From Verrucomicrobiota bacterium (GTDB lineage Bacteria; Verrucomicrobiota; Verrucomicrobiia; Limisphaerales; JADLHS01): DNA of 64,000 bases. A model generated the notes under the pieces. The model worked only from the letters and a program-made list of their open reading frames with translations. It was not told the DNA's origin and did not search any database. The stretch lies in assembly GCA_029573725.1 (NCBI GenBank), contig JAKQDQ010000028.1, forward strand, positions 291,377-355,376, in the 5' to 3' direction. Positions 1 through 9,108 of the stretch are shown piece after piece (position 1 is the stretch's first letter; the number at the start of each line of letters is the position of its first letter). Both the position numbers and the translations under genes were made by a program.

Positions 1-472
1 TCCAGGCCAGCGAAGCAATATAATTCCCCCAGACAAGGCAGGACAAGGTCACGCCATTGAAAACGAACGCAAGCCCCGCGGCCTGTGCGGCGAACTTTTC
101 CACGTCCCACTGGCGACACAAACAATAAACCCCGGTGCCGCCCCAGATTAAATGCAGCAGCTCAAAAAAATTTACTGCCCAAGGAATGGGAAGCAACGAA
201 GCTAACAATGCAGGTGGGTACCAAACACCCATCTGAGCCATGAACGGCACACCAGCATGACTGAATGGATTCCAAAGCGGTAACTCTCCACCCCAGAGAG
301 AATCATGCAGATAAACGGCATACGGGTAGCCAAGCGCGGCAAAATCACGAAAAAAAAATGTTTCAGAGCCTAGTGCAACTTTGAGAAACAAAGCAAAAAC
401 GGCCCCCGCGAGAAGCAAGGTGAAATGTACACCTTCATTCCACATGCTGGAGTGGGTATTGCGTATGGCCAT
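1..472 (-). CDS. YfhO-like multi-pass membrane protein, N-terminal part (runs off the left edge)
   Basis: Reading the minus strand from an ATG at 470-472 gives about 157 residues with no stop before the window edge. Residues about 10-30 form a hydrophobic segment, followed by a lumenal stretch with FFRDFAALGYPYA and LWGGELPLWNPF. That pattern (FRD, then YP, then W..G.LPLWNP, then G.P...) is typical of the large YfhO/GT-C-like membrane proteins, in which the acidic residue after the first membrane helix belongs to the presumed catalytic loop. More hydrophobic helices follow. YfhO-type proteins are linked to glycosylation of cell-envelope polymers. The C-terminal bulk is missing, so the exact family is inferred from the N-terminus alone. 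No clear Shine-Dalgarno site precedes the start. Confidence 0.6.
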   Translation of the reverse strand, partial: MAIRNTHSSMWNEGVHFTLLLAGAVFALFLKVALGSETFFFRDFAALGYPYAVYLHDSLWGGELPLWNPFSHAGVPFMAQMGVWYPPALLASLLPIPWAVNFFELLHLIWGGTGVYCLCRQWDVEKFAAQAAGLAFVFNGVTLSCLVWGNYIASLAW

Positions 473-680
473 GATTGGTTTATGGATCGTTTTATCAGGC
501 GGCTCGATTCTCTCTCATCCGGGTCTGACTTCCATTAGTCGCCTTTCTTGATGATTTTTGATGCCATGTTCAAGATCGAGTACAGCTTGAGACTAGAGGT
601 ATAGAAATGATCATGCCAGAATCAAGACCGTAACCCGTGAAGGTAACTACAACTATGTCGGGCCCTGCGCCCCCCGGTCT

Positions 681-1133
681 TCACGGTCGTGGGACTCCGG
701 CCGCCAGCCGGGTTTCGGGCCGCGGCTGAAGCAGCGAACGGTAGTAATCGTAATGCTTCAACAACCCCGCCTGGAACGCGTCAAACTGTCCAAAATCGGG
801 AACGCTCGCCTCCGGATCCCGCAACTCCGGATATTGCGATTCCGCGCCGGAATTCTGGATGGAATACGAGCGGAAATGCGATTTGCCGCGTTCGCCAAAA
901 TGCATCCGCCTGCCTTCCAGCACGGCGTATTGGGAAAAGCTGTTCAAGTAAATGGTCCGCGCCCTGGCGGCCGCGGGCGAGTACAACGAACCCCCCTGAT
1001 ACAGCTGGTTGTACGGAAGAGGCACCCCCAGCTTGTCGAGGATGGTGGGCAGCAAATCCACCTGCGACCCCACCGTGTAATTGATCGTGCCCTCCGGCCG
1101 GGCCAGAGCCGGAATGAGTTGCTCCGGCGACAT
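681..1133 (-). pseudogene. Sulfatase / LTA-synthase-like C-terminal remnant
   Basis: The 150-residue frame matches the C-terminal third of the sulfatase superfamily (alkaline-phosphatase fold, as in LTA-synthase-like and phosphoethanolamine-transferase-like enzymes). It contains TVGSQVDLLPTILDKLG, the segment that normally follows the last metal-binding histidines. A TGA stop lies two codons before the first ATG and no upstream sulfatase sequence was found in the other frames. The nucleophile Ser/Thr and all N-terminal metal ligands are missing. It is therefore most likely a 5'-deleted remnant rather than a working enzyme. An alternative is a small protein derived from such a domain. It lies between the YfhO-like gene and a prepilin gene on the same strand. 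Confidence 0.6.
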
Positions 1134-1228
1134 TTTTCAGACCACTTTGGTCGGACAACCCCAACGGTACGGAGGCAATTCAATTCATTGGCTTCCATCC
1201 CAGTCAGAAAGCCGGTTTCCCTCGTGGC

Positions 1229-1262
1229 AAAAAAGGCCCGGAATTGCTTCCGAGCCTTTTTT
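1229..1262 (-). terminator. Rho-independent terminator after prepilin gene 1
   Basis: A 9-bp stem (1235-1243 with 1248-1256) has a 4-nt loop and is flanked by A6 on the left and T6 on the right. On the minus strand the single non-Watson-Crick position becomes a G-U wobble, and the transcript ends in a U-run. That places it 16 bp after the stop of the minus-strand prepilin gene. The T-run on the other side could also stop plus-strand transcription. Confidence 0.8.
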
Positions 1263-1278
1263 GCTTATCTATTGCAGA

Positions 1279-1632
1279 TTATTGATTCGGCAGGACGTGG
1301 TTCGCGACAGTACATGTGGGAGCATTCGCTAGACTGCCAATGGCATACGTTCCACTAGCCGGGCACGCCGGCTCCGTTTTAATATAGAGCCCGGCCCCAT
1401 ACAGGTCGTTATCTGTCGGGGTCGCAGTCGGAGCGGCCTTGATTTCCAGCGCCCACTGCTGTTTGGCTCCATCAATCTGTCGGAGGTTGTTGATACACGC
1501 GTTCATTCGCGAGGTTTCGCGCGCTTTCACGAAATTCGGAATCGCGATCGCAGCCAGGAGGCCGATGATGGCCACCACGATCATGATTTCGACCAGGGTG
1601 AAGCCCGCTTTACGGGAGGTATTGATCTTCAT
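1279..1632 (-). CDS. Prepilin-type N-terminal cleavage/methylation domain protein (pseudopilin) 1
   Basis: This 117-residue protein begins with a short basic leader followed by GFTLVEIMIVVAIIGLLAA. That is the class III signal recognised by the PilD/GspO prepilin peptidase, which cleaves after the Gly and methylates the new N-terminal residue. The Glu at mature position 5, needed for filament assembly, is present. The hydrophobic helix is followed by an amphipathic stretch with NNLRQIDGAKQQWALE, a motif common in Verrucomicrobia and Planctomycetes type II-secretion-like pseudopilins. Three cysteines lie in the short globular tail. It probably forms part of a type IV pilus-like or type II secretion pseudopilus. 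It is a paralogue of the gene at 2521-2904. Confidence 0.85.
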   Translation of the reverse strand: MKINTSRKAGFTLVEIMIVVAIIGLLAAIAIPNFVKARETSRMNACINNLRQIDGAKQQWALEIKAAPTATPTDNDLYGAGLYIKTEPACPASGTYAIGSLANAPTCTVANHVLPNQ

Positions 1633-2520
1633 AGTTGTTCTGTTCTTTCTGTTAGCGGCGTGAACACAGCAGCAGGCGGGTTATTCAATTGCGGTTGGTG
1701 TCCACTTGATTGCCTGCTGCAACCGCGTGCTCCTGGTTTAGCACCGCCAATGCCAATCCAATTTGCCCCGGGTTTCACCGGGATTTCACCCGGGTTTGGC
1801 TTCAGAATACATTCGCGCCCTTCCTCACGGGAAAGACCGTTTCCTCCCGCGCACTGGGCAGCGGCCGTTCCCCCGATCCGCCCGCTCAATTTCTGCTCCC
1901 GCAGCTCGCACGCAGTGGAAATTGTGGGGACATCCCGGGAAACCACGCACCTCCGGGACAGGCGGAGAAACCGGATTGGGTGACCAGGATGCGCAGGGCC
2001 CAACCACGGGAGGAGTATCTCCTGGTCCAGGACGCTGTCTTGAATTGAGTCAGTTGTCTCGTTCAACTGGACACGCGGCCGTCCGCCGCACTTCTCCTCT
2101 CCTCCGGGCGGTACGGAATGGCATGGAGGGCCGGAACGCAGCGCGGCAGCAGTGCGCGGAGGGAAATTCAATTCGCGGTTCGCAATTTTCCAGTCATCTT
2201 CGGAATGGAGAGAAGACGACAATTCCCTTGCCAGTTCGTTAAGTGGTTCAAACCGCGAAGACTCCGGGGTCACACCGCGCCATCTCCATTGGAAATTTGG
2301 CCGCCCCGCCCATGAGAAGCAGGACGAAGCCCAAGCGCCGGGTCGGCTTCCGCCAGTGATGCAACGCTCTGCCGCCGTTGCCGGGATCAATGGGGAAGGG
2401 GCGCTTGGAGCCGGTCAACCTGCCCTGCCCTGTTCACGTGACCGGTCCGGTTCGCAATTCGCCGTCAGGGGCGGGTCACGCGGCGCCGGTCCGGACATTC
2501 CCGGAGCCGCAAAACCAAGG
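1633..2520. other. 888-bp stretch without a convincing gene between two prepilin genes
   Basis: Several open frames cross this stretch on both strands, but none has a recognisable domain, a plausible start context or protein-like composition. It holds the upstream region of prepilin gene 1, including three near-identical 10-11-nt units at 1768-1798. No tRNA, rRNA or transposon end was seen. It may contain decayed gene remnants. Confidence 0.5.
1768..1798. repeat. Short tandem near-repeat upstream of prepilin gene 1
   Basis: Three consecutive copies of a CCGGG-W-TTTCA-like unit occur at about 1768-1777, 1778-1788 and 1789-1798, with small differences. They sit about 140 bp upstream of the prepilin start on the minus strand, where an operator could be. 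Function is unknown. Confidence 0.4.
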
Positions 2521-2904
2521 TCAGGGATTGGTCCGGCGCCCCAGCCGATGCGGCGGGGTGCTATTTTCATTGGGACAGGTGACACTGGGCACCGAGGCCA
2601 CGGTGCCGCCCAAAACGTAGTCCACATTTCCCGCCGGACACACCGGCATGATTTTGTCTTTGATGTATTCCCGCACGTTGTCCGCCGTCACCGGATCGGC
2701 ATCGCGCTTGTTGTTTTCCAGGGCGTACTGCTGAATGGCGTTGTCAATCTGCCGCATGTTGGCAATGCAGGCATTGGCCTGGGCGGTGTTGCGGGCTTTG
2801 ATCATGTTGGGGATGGCGATCGCCGCCAACATCCCGATGATCGCCACCACGATCATGATTTCCACCAAGGTGAAACCAGCGTTTTGATTCGTCTTAATTT
2901 TCAT
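2521..2904 (-). CDS. Prepilin-type N-terminal cleavage/methylation domain protein (pseudopilin) 2
   Basis: The ATG at 2902-2904 gives a 127-residue product starting MKIKTNQNAGFTLVEIMIVV. The frame stays open for 24 codons further upstream, but starting at 2904 puts the class III leader at its usual length. The mature N-terminus has Glu5 and a hydrophobic helix, then RNTAQANACIANMRQIDNAIQQYALE and a short Cys-containing tail. It is a paralogue of the gene at 1279-1632, and the DNA of the two is visibly similar through the helix region, as expected for a tandem duplication. It is probably processed by prepilin peptidase and assembled in a pseudopilus. No pilus assembly ATPase is nearby. Confidence 0.85.
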   Translation of the reverse strand: MKIKTNQNAGFTLVEIMIVVAIIGMLAAIAIPNMIKARNTAQANACIANMRQIDNAIQQYALENNKRDADPVTADNVREYIKDKIMPVCPAGNVDYVLGGTVASVPSVTCPNENSTPPHRLGRRTNP

Positions 2905-3520
2905 CGCTACATGTCCTTTTGCTTGCCCGCCAGCCATTCCGGCCTTGCCTTCGTTCCCGGCCCCGGATTTTTCCATCCTAGCCGACTTTCACCGCATTGC
3001 AACGCGTAACCTGACGCGACACCCGCAGTGATCCGACCAGCGTGCTTTCCCCGATTGCCCAGGCTTCCTGCCAATCCGCCGCTCCGAACCCGCCGCCCGC
3101 CACAAAACGCAATCACCGCACGGGGGAAAAAGTTGCGCGGGGCGGGACATTTTCGCTTCCATCCGGGGTGAATTCCTGTGGAAGCCGGTTCTAGCCGGCG
3201 ATTGCTTGCCCGCCGCACGGCGACCATCGGGGAACTTGCCCGTTTGCCGCGGACCGGGCCATTCGCTGAATGGGATGTGGCGCGAGGACGGCTCAGGGTG
3301 CGACGCCCCGGAACGACGGAACCCCGCTTAAATTCGACGTGCCCGCGAGGTGATTTTGAGGCGATTTCCCATTTGCCTCCGGACGTGACTCCGTTAAGCT
3401 GTCAAGCGGTGGCCCAGAAGGCCCGCAACGGCGGACCTTCCGCATAGGCGTCCCGGGGACGCACATGCGCCGAAGAAGTGCAAGGTCACCCGTTCCAAAC
3501 AACCAACAACCATTGCAACC
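2905..3520. other. 616-bp intergenic region between divergent prepilin 2 and rhodanese genes
   Basis: The flanking genes are divergent, so promoters for both should lie here. No open frame in it looks like a real protein. A GC-rich 6-bp hairpin with a 3-nt loop sits at 3448-3462, about 60 bp before the rhodanese start. No riboswitch class was recognised. Confidence 0.45.
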
Positions 3521-3907
3521 ATGAAAAAATTACTGGCCCTGTTTACTGTTCTGCTGGGGGTGACGGCTGGTCTGGCCGGCGAATTTGCCGATCTCACCGT
3601 CAAGGAAGTCAAGGCACTCGTCGAAGCGAAGCAAGCGGTGCTCATTGACGTCAATGGCACGGCGTCCTTCAAGCGCGGGCGCGTTCCGGGAGCTTTGAAT
3701 TTCGCGGAAATCGAAAACAAACTCGCCACCGTGTTACCGGCGGACAAGAGCACCCTGATAGTCGCGTATTGCGGTCATCCCAAGTGCCTCGCGTACAAAG
3801 AAGCGGCGGAAGCCGCCGTTAAATTGGGTTATACCAACGTCAAATTCATGTCCGCCGGAATCCAGGGCTGGAAGGCCGCCGGCGAAAAGGTCGAGAAATC
3901 GAAGTAG
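3521..3907 (+). CDS. Secreted rhodanese-like domain protein
   Basis: This 128-residue protein has a signal peptide (MKKLLALFTVLLGVTAGLAG, cleavage near residue 19-20) followed by a single rhodanese fold. Visible marks are the CH2A-type segment VLIDVNGTASFKRGRVPGALNF and the active-site loop VAYCGHPKCLAY. Periplasmic rhodaneses take part in sulfur-carrier or thiol-redox chemistry, using the first loop cysteine as a persulfide site. The loop carries two cysteines spaced C-x4-C rather than the usual CxxGxRS. That might favour an intramolecular disulfide, but this is inference. The start follows a non-coding region and the gene appears monocistronic. Confidence 0.8.
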   Translation: MKKLLALFTVLLGVTAGLAGEFADLTVKEVKALVEAKQAVLIDVNGTASFKRGRVPGALNFAEIENKLATVLPADKSTLIVAYCGHPKCLAYKEAAEAAVKLGYTNVKFMSAGIQGWKAAGEKVEKSK

Positions 3908-4149
3908 TGCCACGACGCCCCCCTTCTGTCGTCGCCCGAACGGCAGGTCGCGCCATTCAATCCCGGGCCTGACGAATGGCGGGCGGCCGCAGGCGCACGG
4001 CGGCGCCGATCGGCCAACGCGCCCGCGCTGCCAGTGGACGGGGTGTGCCAACCGAATGGGCGTTTGACAGCCCCGGCGCATCTGTTCATGCTGTAACCGG
4101 TTCAAGAATGGTTTTGAACATTAAATCGTAAATTGAAAAGGATACAACT

Positions 4150-4626
4150 ATGCCAATCGCAGTAGGAAGCAAAGCGCCCGATTTCACCTTGAAATCCAAA
4201 TCCCCCACGGACGCGGAGGTCAAGCTGAGCAATAATTTCGGAAAAAAGAACACCGTGCTGTTATTCTTTCCGCTGGCCTTCACCGGGGTATGCACCTCGG
4301 AAATGTGTGGAGTGACCGCCGGATTAAATGCCTACAAGGACCTGAATGCGGAGGTGGTGGCCATCAGTGTGGACAGTCCGTTTGCCCAGCAGGCGTGGGC
4401 GCAGAAGGAAAACATTGGCATCACCCTGGCCAGCGATTTGAACAAGGAAACGACGAAGGCTTACGGGGTGTTGTTTCCCAACCTGCTGGGATTGGGCGAT
4501 ACGGCGGCGCGCGCGGCGTTTGTCATCGACAAGCAAGGCACGGTGCAATACGCCGAACAAACCGCCACACCGCATGATCTGCCCAACTTCGACCATATCA
4601 AGGCCACGCTGGCGAGGCTGAAGTAA
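4150..4626 (+). CDS. Peroxiredoxin, AhpE-like (AhpC/TSA family)
   Basis: This 158-residue thioredoxin-fold peroxidase has the peroxidatic cysteine in FTGVCTSEMC (Cys48) with Pro41 and Thr45 in the expected positions. A second cysteine at 53 gives C-x4-C. Members reduce hydrogen peroxide and organic hydroperoxides in the cytoplasm. The conserved VISVDSPFAQQAWAQ segment and the DKQG turn are also present. Length fits the AhpE/Bcp range. The start is preceded by AAAAGGA about 8 bp upstream, a good ribosome-binding site for this genome. No signal peptide is present. It may act with the rhodanese upstream in thiol redox, but they are 240 bp apart. Confidence 0.88.
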   Translation: MPIAVGSKAPDFTLKSKSPTDAEVKLSNNFGKKNTVLLFFPLAFTGVCTSEMCGVTAGLNAYKDLNAEVVAISVDSPFAQQAWAQKENIGITLASDLNKETTKAYGVLFPNLLGLGDTAARAAFVIDKQGTVQYAEQTATPHDLPNFDHIKATLARLK

Positions 4627-4711
4627 GGCCGTTGGGGATGGGACGGCCACGACGCCTGGAGCAGTAATCCCGGTCACGCCAGGAAATCCTGTGTTTTCGG
4701 GAAAAGCGGAC

Positions 4712-4740
4712 TTGACGCGTGCAGAATCCTTTCCTACGGT
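4712..4740 (+). promoter_or_regulatory. Candidate sigma-70 promoter of the nusA-infB operon
   Basis: TTGACG at 4712-4717 and TACGGT at 4735-4740 are separated by 17 bp. The predicted transcription start is near 4747, about 110 bp before the nusA start codon. The -10 box is weak, so this is a candidate only. Confidence 0.35.
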
Positions 4741-4857
4741 TGAGCTTAACGGTAAAGTTTGACGCCGACGCAAGTTGGCATGCGAAGTCGGAAGAATAAC
4801 CTCTACCGACTTTTTTGTTCCCCCCGTGGGAAGAAACATGAGAGCGAGAAACGGGCG

Positions 4858-6117
4858 ATGAATGCTGAGATTTTAGCTGGACTGGAATATTACGAACGCG
4901 AGAAAGGCATCAGCCGGGAGGTGCTGGTAACCGCGGTGGAAGAGGCGTTATTGTCGGCCGCCAAAAAGGCCGTCGGCCCCGCGCGCGAACTCCGCGTCAC
5001 CGTGGACTCCAAGAGCGGCAGCATCAAGGCCTGGGCCAAATTGATCGTCGTGGAGAAAGTGGTTTCCAACCACGACCAGATTTCGCAATTCGACGCGCGC
5101 CGGATCAAACCGGATGCGGTCCTGGGGGATGAACTGGAGGTCGAGGTCACGCCGGCCGGGTTTGGCCGCATCGCCGCCCAGTACGCGAAGCAAGCGCTGA
5201 TGCAGCAGGTGCGTCGCGCGGAAAAAGCGATGATTTTCACGGAGTTCAAGGACCGGGTGGGCGACATCATCAGCGGATCGGTACGGCGGTTTGAGCGTTC
5301 GGACGTGTTCGTGGATTTGGGCAAGTATGAGGCGCTGCTGCCCAACAAGGAGCGGGTGCCGACCGAGGAATATCAGATCGGCGAACGCATTCGTTGTTAT
5401 GTCAAAGCGGTCGAGCAGGGCCCGCATGGACCGGAGATCATCCTTTCCCGGGCCGACCCGCGGTTTGTCATCAAGCTGTTTCAGGTGGAGGTTTCAGAGA
5501 TCAGCGACGGCACAATTGAGATCAAGGGCATCGCCCGCGAAGCCGGTTTCCGGACCAAACTGGCGGTTTACACCCGGGACGAAAAGGTCGATCCCGTCGG
5601 CGCGTGCGTGGGTTTGCGCGGGCAACGCGTCAAAAACATCGTGCGCGAGTTGAACAACGAAAAGGTGGACATCATCAAGTGGTCGCCCAACATCCGCGAC
5701 TACGTGACCAACGCCCTGGCACCCGCCAAGTTGAAGTCGTTTGAAATCGACGAAGCGAACAAGCGCGTGAAAATCCTGGTCAGCGAGGATCAACTATCGC
5801 TGGCGATCGGCAAGCGCGGCCAAAATGCGCGGCTCACCTCCAAGCTGACCGGCTGGCAGGTGGACATCGAAGCGGAAGTGGTCGTGAGCAAGGGATTTGA
5901 GGAAAAGGTGGCCGAGGCGGTGGAACAACTGGCGGCCATTGAGGGGATCAGTCGCGAACAAGCCGATGCCTTGGTGCATGCCGGGCTGACGCGCCTGGAG
6001 GATTTGTTGCAGGCGGAAGAGGAGGATTTGCTGGAGATTCCGCAGATTGGCGACCAGGCGGAGGCCATTTTGAACGCCGCCCGCGCCGAATCCTTGCGCC
6101 GCACCCTGAATGTTTGA
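4858..6117 (+). CDS. nusA: Transcription termination/antitermination factor NusA
   Basis: NusA binds RNA polymerase and nascent RNA, modulating pausing, termination and antitermination. Starting at the ATG at 4858 gives 419 residues opening MNAEILAGLEYYEREKGIS. The frame is open for 33 more codons upstream, but these do not match the family. The N-terminal RNAP-binding domain is followed by an S1 domain (GDIISGSVRRFERSDVFVDLG), two KH domains (GACVGLRGQRVKNIVREL; LAIGKRGQNARLTSKLTG) and a C-terminal helix-hairpin-helix region (LAAIEGISREQADALV, LLEIPQIGDQAEAIL). rimP, which usually precedes nusA, is not found upstream here. infB follows 85 bp later. Confidence 0.95.
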   Translation: MNAEILAGLEYYEREKGISREVLVTAVEEALLSAAKKAVGPARELRVTVDSKSGSIKAWAKLIVVEKVVSNHDQISQFDARRIKPDAVLGDELEVEVTPAGFGRIAAQYAKQALMQQVRRAEKAMIFTEFKDRVGDIISGSVRRFERSDVFVDLGKYEALLPNKERVPTEEYQIGERIRCYVKAVEQGPHGPEIILSRADPRFVIKLFQVEVSEISDGTIEIKGIAREAGFRTKLAVYTRDEKVDPVGACVGLRGQRVKNIVRELNNEKVDIIKWSPNIRDYVTNALAPAKLKSFEIDEANKRVKILVSEDQLSLAIGKRGQNARLTSKLTGWQVDIEAEVVVSKGFEEKVAEAVEQLAAIEGISREQADALVHAGLTRLEDLLQAEEEDLLEIPQIGDQAEAILNAARAESLRRTLNV

Positions 6118-6202
6118 TATGCCGTATCCGCATAAATCAGCCGGTCAACGGTCTGGCTTATGAAAACGACAAACGCAGATTGGCGGTTCGTGTTGAAAAA
6201 TT

Positions 6203-8692
6203 ATGCCCGTACGTATTTACGAAATCTCGAAGAAGCTCGGCCTGGAAAACAAGCAAATCCTCGCCAAAGCGAAGGAATTGGGCATTACCGCCAAAGCCGC
6301 TTCGAGCTCTCTCGACAAGATCACGGCGGAATATCTTGAAGACCAGTTGTGCCAGGCCTTCCCCGAAGTTGCCGCAAAACTGAGACCGGTCACCACCACA
6401 ACCCCGGAACCCTCGCCGGCACCCGTAGAACCCAGAATCGAGATCATCAAGGCGCCGGAGCCGCCCCCGGCTGACTCCCAGCCCGCCCCCGAACCCGCCC
6501 CCCCCACCGCCGCGCAACCGGAAACCACACCGGCAACTGGGGAAGAATCAACCACGTCGGCGTCCGCGCCGGCCGCCGCGCCCGACGCAACTGCCGGAGT
6601 CGTCGCGCCCCCGGAGGCCGCTCCCGCACCGGCGGCTCCCCCGCCCCCTTCCGAGCCTCCCAAGCCCCAAATCGGGCAAAAAGTCGGTTTCATTCAATTG
6701 GCGCCGCGACCGCAACCGCGCTCATTCGAGCGTGGCGGGCGGGGACACGGCCGTACCGCCGGGGCGGGAGCCACCGAGTTCACCCGGCGGGGTGGTGGCG
6801 CGCGCGGTGGCGGCCCCGAATCCTTCCGGCGCAGCGCGCCGGGCGGAAAACTGACCGACGGCTCGAGCCCTGCCGCAACCAGACCCGCGCTGCCGGGCGA
6901 TGCCCCCGTAATCACCCTCAAGCCGCCGATTGTGGTGCGGGAACTGGCGGAAGCCCTCAAGCAAAAACCTTTCAAGATCATCGCGGACCTCATGGAGGCG
7001 GGCGTTTTCGCCAACGTCAACCAGGCGATTGAAGAAAAAACAGCGGTCCAGATCTGCGCCAAATACGGGATCAAATTCGAAGTCGAAAAGCGGGCCCGGG
7101 GCGAAGGTCAGGTCCATGCCCCCGTCAAGAAGATTGAAATCGACGTCGAAGACAAACCCGAACAACTGAAACCGCGCCCGCCCGTGGTGACCATCATGGG
7201 GCATGTGGATCACGGCAAGACCTCGCTGCTCGACGTCATTCGCAAGGCGAATGTGGCCGCCGGCGAAGCGGGCGGAATCACCCAGCGCATCGGCGCCTAC
7301 ACGATTTCCTTCCCGCATCCGGAACGCAAAAACGAGCTGCAGCAAATCACCTTTCTGGACACCCCGGGCCACGCCGCCTTCAGCTCCATGCGCGCCCGCG
7401 GCGCGAACGTCACCGACATCGTCGTCCTGGTGGTCGCCGCCAATGACGGGGTGATGCCCCAGACCCTGGAGGCCCTGAACCACGCCCGCGCAGCCAAGGT
7501 GCCGATCCTGGTCGCGGTCAACAAATGCGATCATCCGAACGCCAACCCCCTGAAAGTGCGGCAACAACTGCAGGAAAAAGGCCTGACGCCCGATGACTGG
7601 GGCGGGGAAACCATCTTCGTGGATTGCTCGGCGCTGACCAAGCAGGGGGTGGACAAACTGCTGGAAATGATATTGTTGCAGGCGGATCTGTTGGAACTGA
7701 AGGCCAACCCCGATCGCAACGCCAAGGGCAATGTGATTGAATCCGGGATTGAACCCGGCGGACCGATGGCCACCGTGCTCGTGCGCAAGGGCACGCTGCA
7801 CCGGGGCGATGTCATCATTTGTGACGAGTTTTACGGCAAAGTGCGCGCCCTCATCAATGACGAAGGCAAGCGGCTGGACGAAGCCACGCCTTCCGTGGCG
7901 GTGCGCGTGCTGGGGTTGAACGGCGTGCCCGAAGCGGGCGCGGAGTTCAGCGTGGTGGATGACGAACGAACCGCGCGCGACCTGGCGGAGGAACGACGCC
8001 TGGCCGGACGCGCGGAGGACCTGGAAGCCCGGGCCAAGGTCACGCTGGAAAACCTCTTCGCCACCCTGGACGAGCAACAGAGCAAGATCTTGAAGGTCGT
8101 CGTCAAGGCGGACACGCAGGGTTCTGTCGAAGCCATTGTGGATGCCTTGAACAAAATCGAAAGCGACAAGGTCTCCCTCGAAGTCATTCACAGCGACGTG
8201 GGAGCGATCACCGAAAGCGACGTCGCACTCGCGTCCGCCTCCAAGGGCATCATCCTCGGCTTTCACACGCGCGTGAGCAGTTCCGCCGCGGAGAAGGCGA
8301 AACACGCCAACGTACAGATCAAACTGTACGCGATCATTTATGAGTTGATTGACGAGGTGAAGGCGGGCATGGCCGGCCTGCTGGATCCCTTGAGCAAGGA
8401 GGTGGTCATCGGGGCCGCGGAAGTGCGGCAGGTGTTCCACCTCTCCAAGGGCGTGCCGGTGGCGGGTTCGATGGTCACCAGCGGCCGCATTGCCCGCGGC
8501 AAAGTCCGGGTGCGCCGGCGGAAGGACGTCATTTACGAGGGGGTCACCCAGTCGCTCCGGCGCTTTCAAGACGAGGTCAACGAAGTCCGTGCAGGACTGG
8601 AGTGCGGCATCCGCATCGAGGGGTTTGGCGAGATCGCCGAGGGCGACATCATCGAGTGTTACACGGTGGAAAAGGTGGCGCAAAAGCTCTAA
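6203..8692 (+). CDS. infB: Translation initiation factor IF-2
   Basis: IF-2 is the GTPase that places fMet-tRNA on the 30S subunit and promotes subunit joining. The 829-residue protein has an N-terminal IF2 helix motif ([28 protein letters not shown]), then a long Pro/Ala/Glu-rich linker of about residues 60-230. The second IF2-N module ([28 protein letters not shown]) precedes the G domain: GHVDHGKT at about 332, DTPGHAAF and NKCD. Domains II to IV follow, with the conserved C-terminal [15 protein letters not shown]. The low-complexity linker is common in this family. It lies in the nusA-infB-rbfA order seen across bacteria. Confidence 0.97.
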   Translation: MPVRIYEISKKLGLENKQILAKAKELGITAKAASSSLDKITAEYLEDQLCQAFPEVAAKLRPVTTTTPEPSPAPVEPRIEIIKAPEPPPADSQPAPEPAPPTAAQPETTPATGEESTTSASAPAAAPDATAGVVAPPEAAPAPAAPPPPSEPPKPQIGQKVGFIQLAPRPQPRSFERGGRGHGRTAGAGATEFTRRGGGARGGGPESFRRSAPGGKLTDGSSPAATRPALPGDAPVITLKPPIVVRELAEALKQKPFKIIADLMEAGVFANVNQAIEEKTAVQICAKYGIKFEVEKRARGEGQVHAPVKKIEIDVEDKPEQLKPRPPVVTIMGHVDHGKTSLLDVIRKANVAAGEAGGITQRIGAYTISFPHPERKNELQQITFLDTPGHAAFSSMRARGANVTDIVVLVVAANDGVMPQTLEALNHARAAKVPILVAVNKCDHPNANPLKVRQQLQEKGLTPDDWGGETIFVDCSALTKQGVDKLLEMILLQADLLELKANPDRNAKGNVIESGIEPGGPMATVLVRKGTLHRGDVIICDEFYGKVRALINDEGKRLDEATPSVAVRVLGLNGVPEAGAEFSVVDDERTARDLAEERRLAGRAEDLEARAKVTLENLFATLDEQQSKILKVVVKADTQGSVEAIVDALNKIESDKVSLEVIHSDVGAITESDVALASASKGIILGFHTRVSSSAAEKAKHANVQIKLYAIIYELIDEVKAGMAGLLDPLSKEVVIGAAEVRQVFHLSKGVPVAGSMVTSGRIARGKVRVRRRKDVIYEGVTQSLRRFQDEVNEVRAGLECGIRIEGFGEIAEGDIIECYTVEKVAQKL

Positions 8693-8718
8693 ACCAGTCC
8701 GCCGGAAGGGTTCTTGTT

Positions 8719-9108
8719 ATGCCTAGTCTGCGACACCAGCGAGTCCGCGAACTGTTAAAACGCGCCATTGGCGAGGTCGTGCGCCGCGAGTTCAGCCTGG
8801 AGGACGTTGGTCTGGTATCGGTGAACGATGTTGAATGCGCGGGCGATCTGAAATCCGCCGTGGTGTATCTCAGCGTTCTGGGCACTGCCGAGCAGCAACA
8901 ACGCGGACTGCTCCGGTTGGAGGAACGGCGCGCCCGCATCCAGGAACTCCTGGGGGCCGCAGTCGTCCTCAAATACACTCCCAAACTTAAATTTGTGATG
9001 GACGACACCATCGCCCGCGGGGATCGCGTCATGCAAATCCTCAATGAACTTGAACCCCATGCGGCTTCCGGCGGCCCGCTGCCGGAAAATCAGCCGTCCG
9101 ACCGTTAA
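8719..9108 (+). CDS. rbfA: Ribosome-binding factor A
   Basis: RbfA assists maturation of the 5' end of 16S rRNA and binds the 30S subunit during assembly. The ATG at 8719 has GGAAGGG 8-15 bp upstream and gives 129 residues, matching the family length. An in-frame ATG exists at 8602 inside infB but is not used on this reading. The KH-like fold is seen in LRHQRVRELLKRAIGEVVRREF, VSVNDVECAGDLKSAVVYLSVLG and KFVMDDTIARGDRVMQIL. Its TAA overlaps the ATG of the next gene (TAATG), which indicates translational coupling with nrnA. Confidence 0.93.
   Translation: MPSLRHQRVRELLKRAIGEVVRREFSLEDVGLVSVNDVECAGDLKSAVVYLSVLGTAEQQQRGLLRLEERRARIQELLGAAVVLKYTPKLKFVMDDTIARGDRVMQILNELEPHAASGGPLPENQPSDR

Noticed and set aside
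1715..1745. Possible sigma-54 promoter upstream of prepilin gene 1
   Set aside because: GCAA and GTGC boxes are present on the complementary reading, but the spacing is one base short and the second box is imperfect.
6722..8683. 653-codon minus-strand open frame over infB
   Set aside because: It is the antisense of a clear infB gene in high-GC DNA and has no domain of its own.
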